From UBA668 sp041394605 (GTDB lineage Bacteria > Actinomycetota > Acidimicrobiia > Acidimicrobiales > Ilumatobacteraceae): DNA of 64,000 bases. The stretch's first letter is position 1. Every line of letters begins with the position of its first letter. The notes beneath the pieces are model-generated. The model ran no database searches, was not told the DNA's origin, and saw only the letters and a program-made list of their open reading frames with translations. The DNA lies in the NCBI GenBank assembly GCA_041394605.1, contig JAWKHX010000006.1, positions 248,001-312,000 of the forward strand, given 5' to 3'. The position numbers and the translations under genes were made by a program. Of the stretch, positions 63,186 through 64,000 are shown one piece after another.

Positions 63186-64000
63186 ATGATCCGATCGATG
63201 AGCGACGCCGTCGCGGCCATCCGCCCCGACGACACCCTTGCCGTGCCGCTCGGCCCCGGTGTGCCCAGTGGCCGCCTCCACGCACTCGGCGAGGCGCGAC
63301 GATTCGAGCACCTCCGAGGTGTTCAGGCCCTCCTGCCGACCTGTACCAGTTGTTCATGCGCAGCGGGGTGCACTACCGCAGCGGCTTCTTCGGCCCGGCC
63401 GAGCGGTTCCTGCGCGACGCCGGCGCTTCGATCGACTTCGTGCCGGCGGACTTCCGCCGCGCTTCGAGCCGATCCTCCACCACCTGCAGCCACGGGTGAT
63501 GGCCACGTCGGCCGCGCCGCCGGTGGACGGGTGGAGTCAGCCTCAGCGTCCACGCCGGGGCCAGCGTGGACGAGGCTGCACCAGGCGGGCGCCGACCCGG
63601 ACCGGCTGGTGATCGTGGAGGTCAGCCCCACTACCCGCACACCTACGGCCTGCCGCCGGACTTCGAGCACCGCCTGCACGTGGACGAGATCGACTTCCTC
63701 GTCGAGACCGACCGCCAGCCGCTGAACCTGCCGGACGCGCCGCCCACGGAGGCCGAACTGGCCATCGCCGAGCACGCCACCCACTTCATCCACAGTGGGT
63801 GCACGCTGCAGACCGGCATCGGGGGCATCCCCAGCCAGATCGCCAAGCTGCTGGCCGAAGGGCCGCTGGGCGACTTCGGGGTGCACAGCGAGATGTTCAC
63901 CACCGGCCTGATGCACCTGCACCAGTCGGGCAAGGTCACCAACATGAAGGGCAGCCGGTTCGACGGCTTCACCGTCACCACGTTCGCCGCCGGCACACCC
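63186..64000 (+). CDS. Acetyl-CoA hydrolase/CoA-transferase family protein, frameshifted, cut by window end
   Basis: ATG at 63186 gives MIRSMSDAVAAIRPDDTLAV and PLGPGVPSGRLHAL, then the frame changes several times up to about 63660; homology resumes with PLNLPDAPPTEAELAIAEHA, GCTLQTGIGGIPSQIAKLLA and FGVHSEMFTTGLMHLHQSGK, where the Glu of HSEMF is the family's acyl-enzyme residue. It is a homologue of the intact gene at 31441-32709. The C-terminus is outside the window. Confidence 0.75.

Overview
The window is a high-GC (about 70%) stretch of a bacterial chromosome that reads as an actinobacterium. The evidence is a WhiB-family Fe-S regulator, an MtrA/MtrB-type two-component pair followed by a GerMN lipoprotein in the place of LpqB, PimB-like and Ppm1-like mannosyltransferases, an F420/LLM-type oxidoreductase, a DAP-type MurE (DNPR motif) and RNase P RNA. 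No mycolate or sporulation genes are seen. A member of class Acidimicrobiia is my best guess, but that is inference and not tested by alignment.

Layout. 1-6.8 kb: division and cell-wall cluster on the minus strand (mraZ, rsmH, ftsL-like, ftsI, murE, mraY running off the left edge), driven by a promoter buried in 10-bp-phased GTGG repeats. 7-10.8 kb: lipoate ligase-like protein, HNH protein, acyl-CoA dehydrogenase with a small coupled gene, and a ROK sugar kinase. 10.9-15.2 kb: MoxR/DUF58/transglutaminase operon. 15.2-17.5 kb: DUF3040, dinB and a NUDIX hydrolase. 17.7-23.6 kb: an accessory-looking region of lipoproteins, small membrane and hypothetical proteins, and an IS5-family (IS1031-like) insertion sequence with matched ends and a TTA target duplication. 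23.8-33.6 kb: Ppm1-like glycosyltransferase, inositol monophosphatase, the MtrAB/GerMN operon, pfkA, glycerol kinase and a CoA-transferase. 33.7-41.4 kb: aminotransferase, ACT protein, DUF2071, ppa, a second ROK kinase, SRPBCC protein, PimB-like glycosyltransferase and queG. 41.4-46.7 kb: NYN-domain protein, DnaQ-UvrC fusion, thrB, trpD and whiB. 46.8-49.7 kb: a Fur/PerR-like regulator, rubrerythrin-like protein, HdrD-like Fe-S protein and DUF3501 operon. 49.8-54.8 kb: a divergent glpD, AGPS-like flavoprotein, membrane protein and FGGY kinase operon. 54.8-57 kb: two exported ferritin-like proteins and rnpB. 57-64 kb: phosphatase, membrane hydrolase, zinc-ribbon protein, ponA, LLM oxidoreductase, a Gfo/Idh-like gene and a second CoA-transferase running off the right edge.

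Many adjacent genes overlap by 1-4 bases (ATGA, GTGA or TGATG), which indicates translationally coupled operons. Several genes carry single-base frameshifts: the ROK kinase near 10 kb, DUF58, the transposase, DnaQ-UvrC, thrB, the FGGY kinase, the Gfo/Idh gene and the last CoA-transferase. Reading frames resume intact after each shift and housekeeping genes are hit, so I read most of these as sequence errors concentrated in patches and not as true pseudogenes. The most interesting non-coding signals are the phased MraZ operator array, a 44-bp palindromic element present three times downstream of genes, a perfect inverted repeat between the Fur-family gene and glpD, and a 12-bp-stem UNCG-type hairpin inside the rubrerythrin operon.
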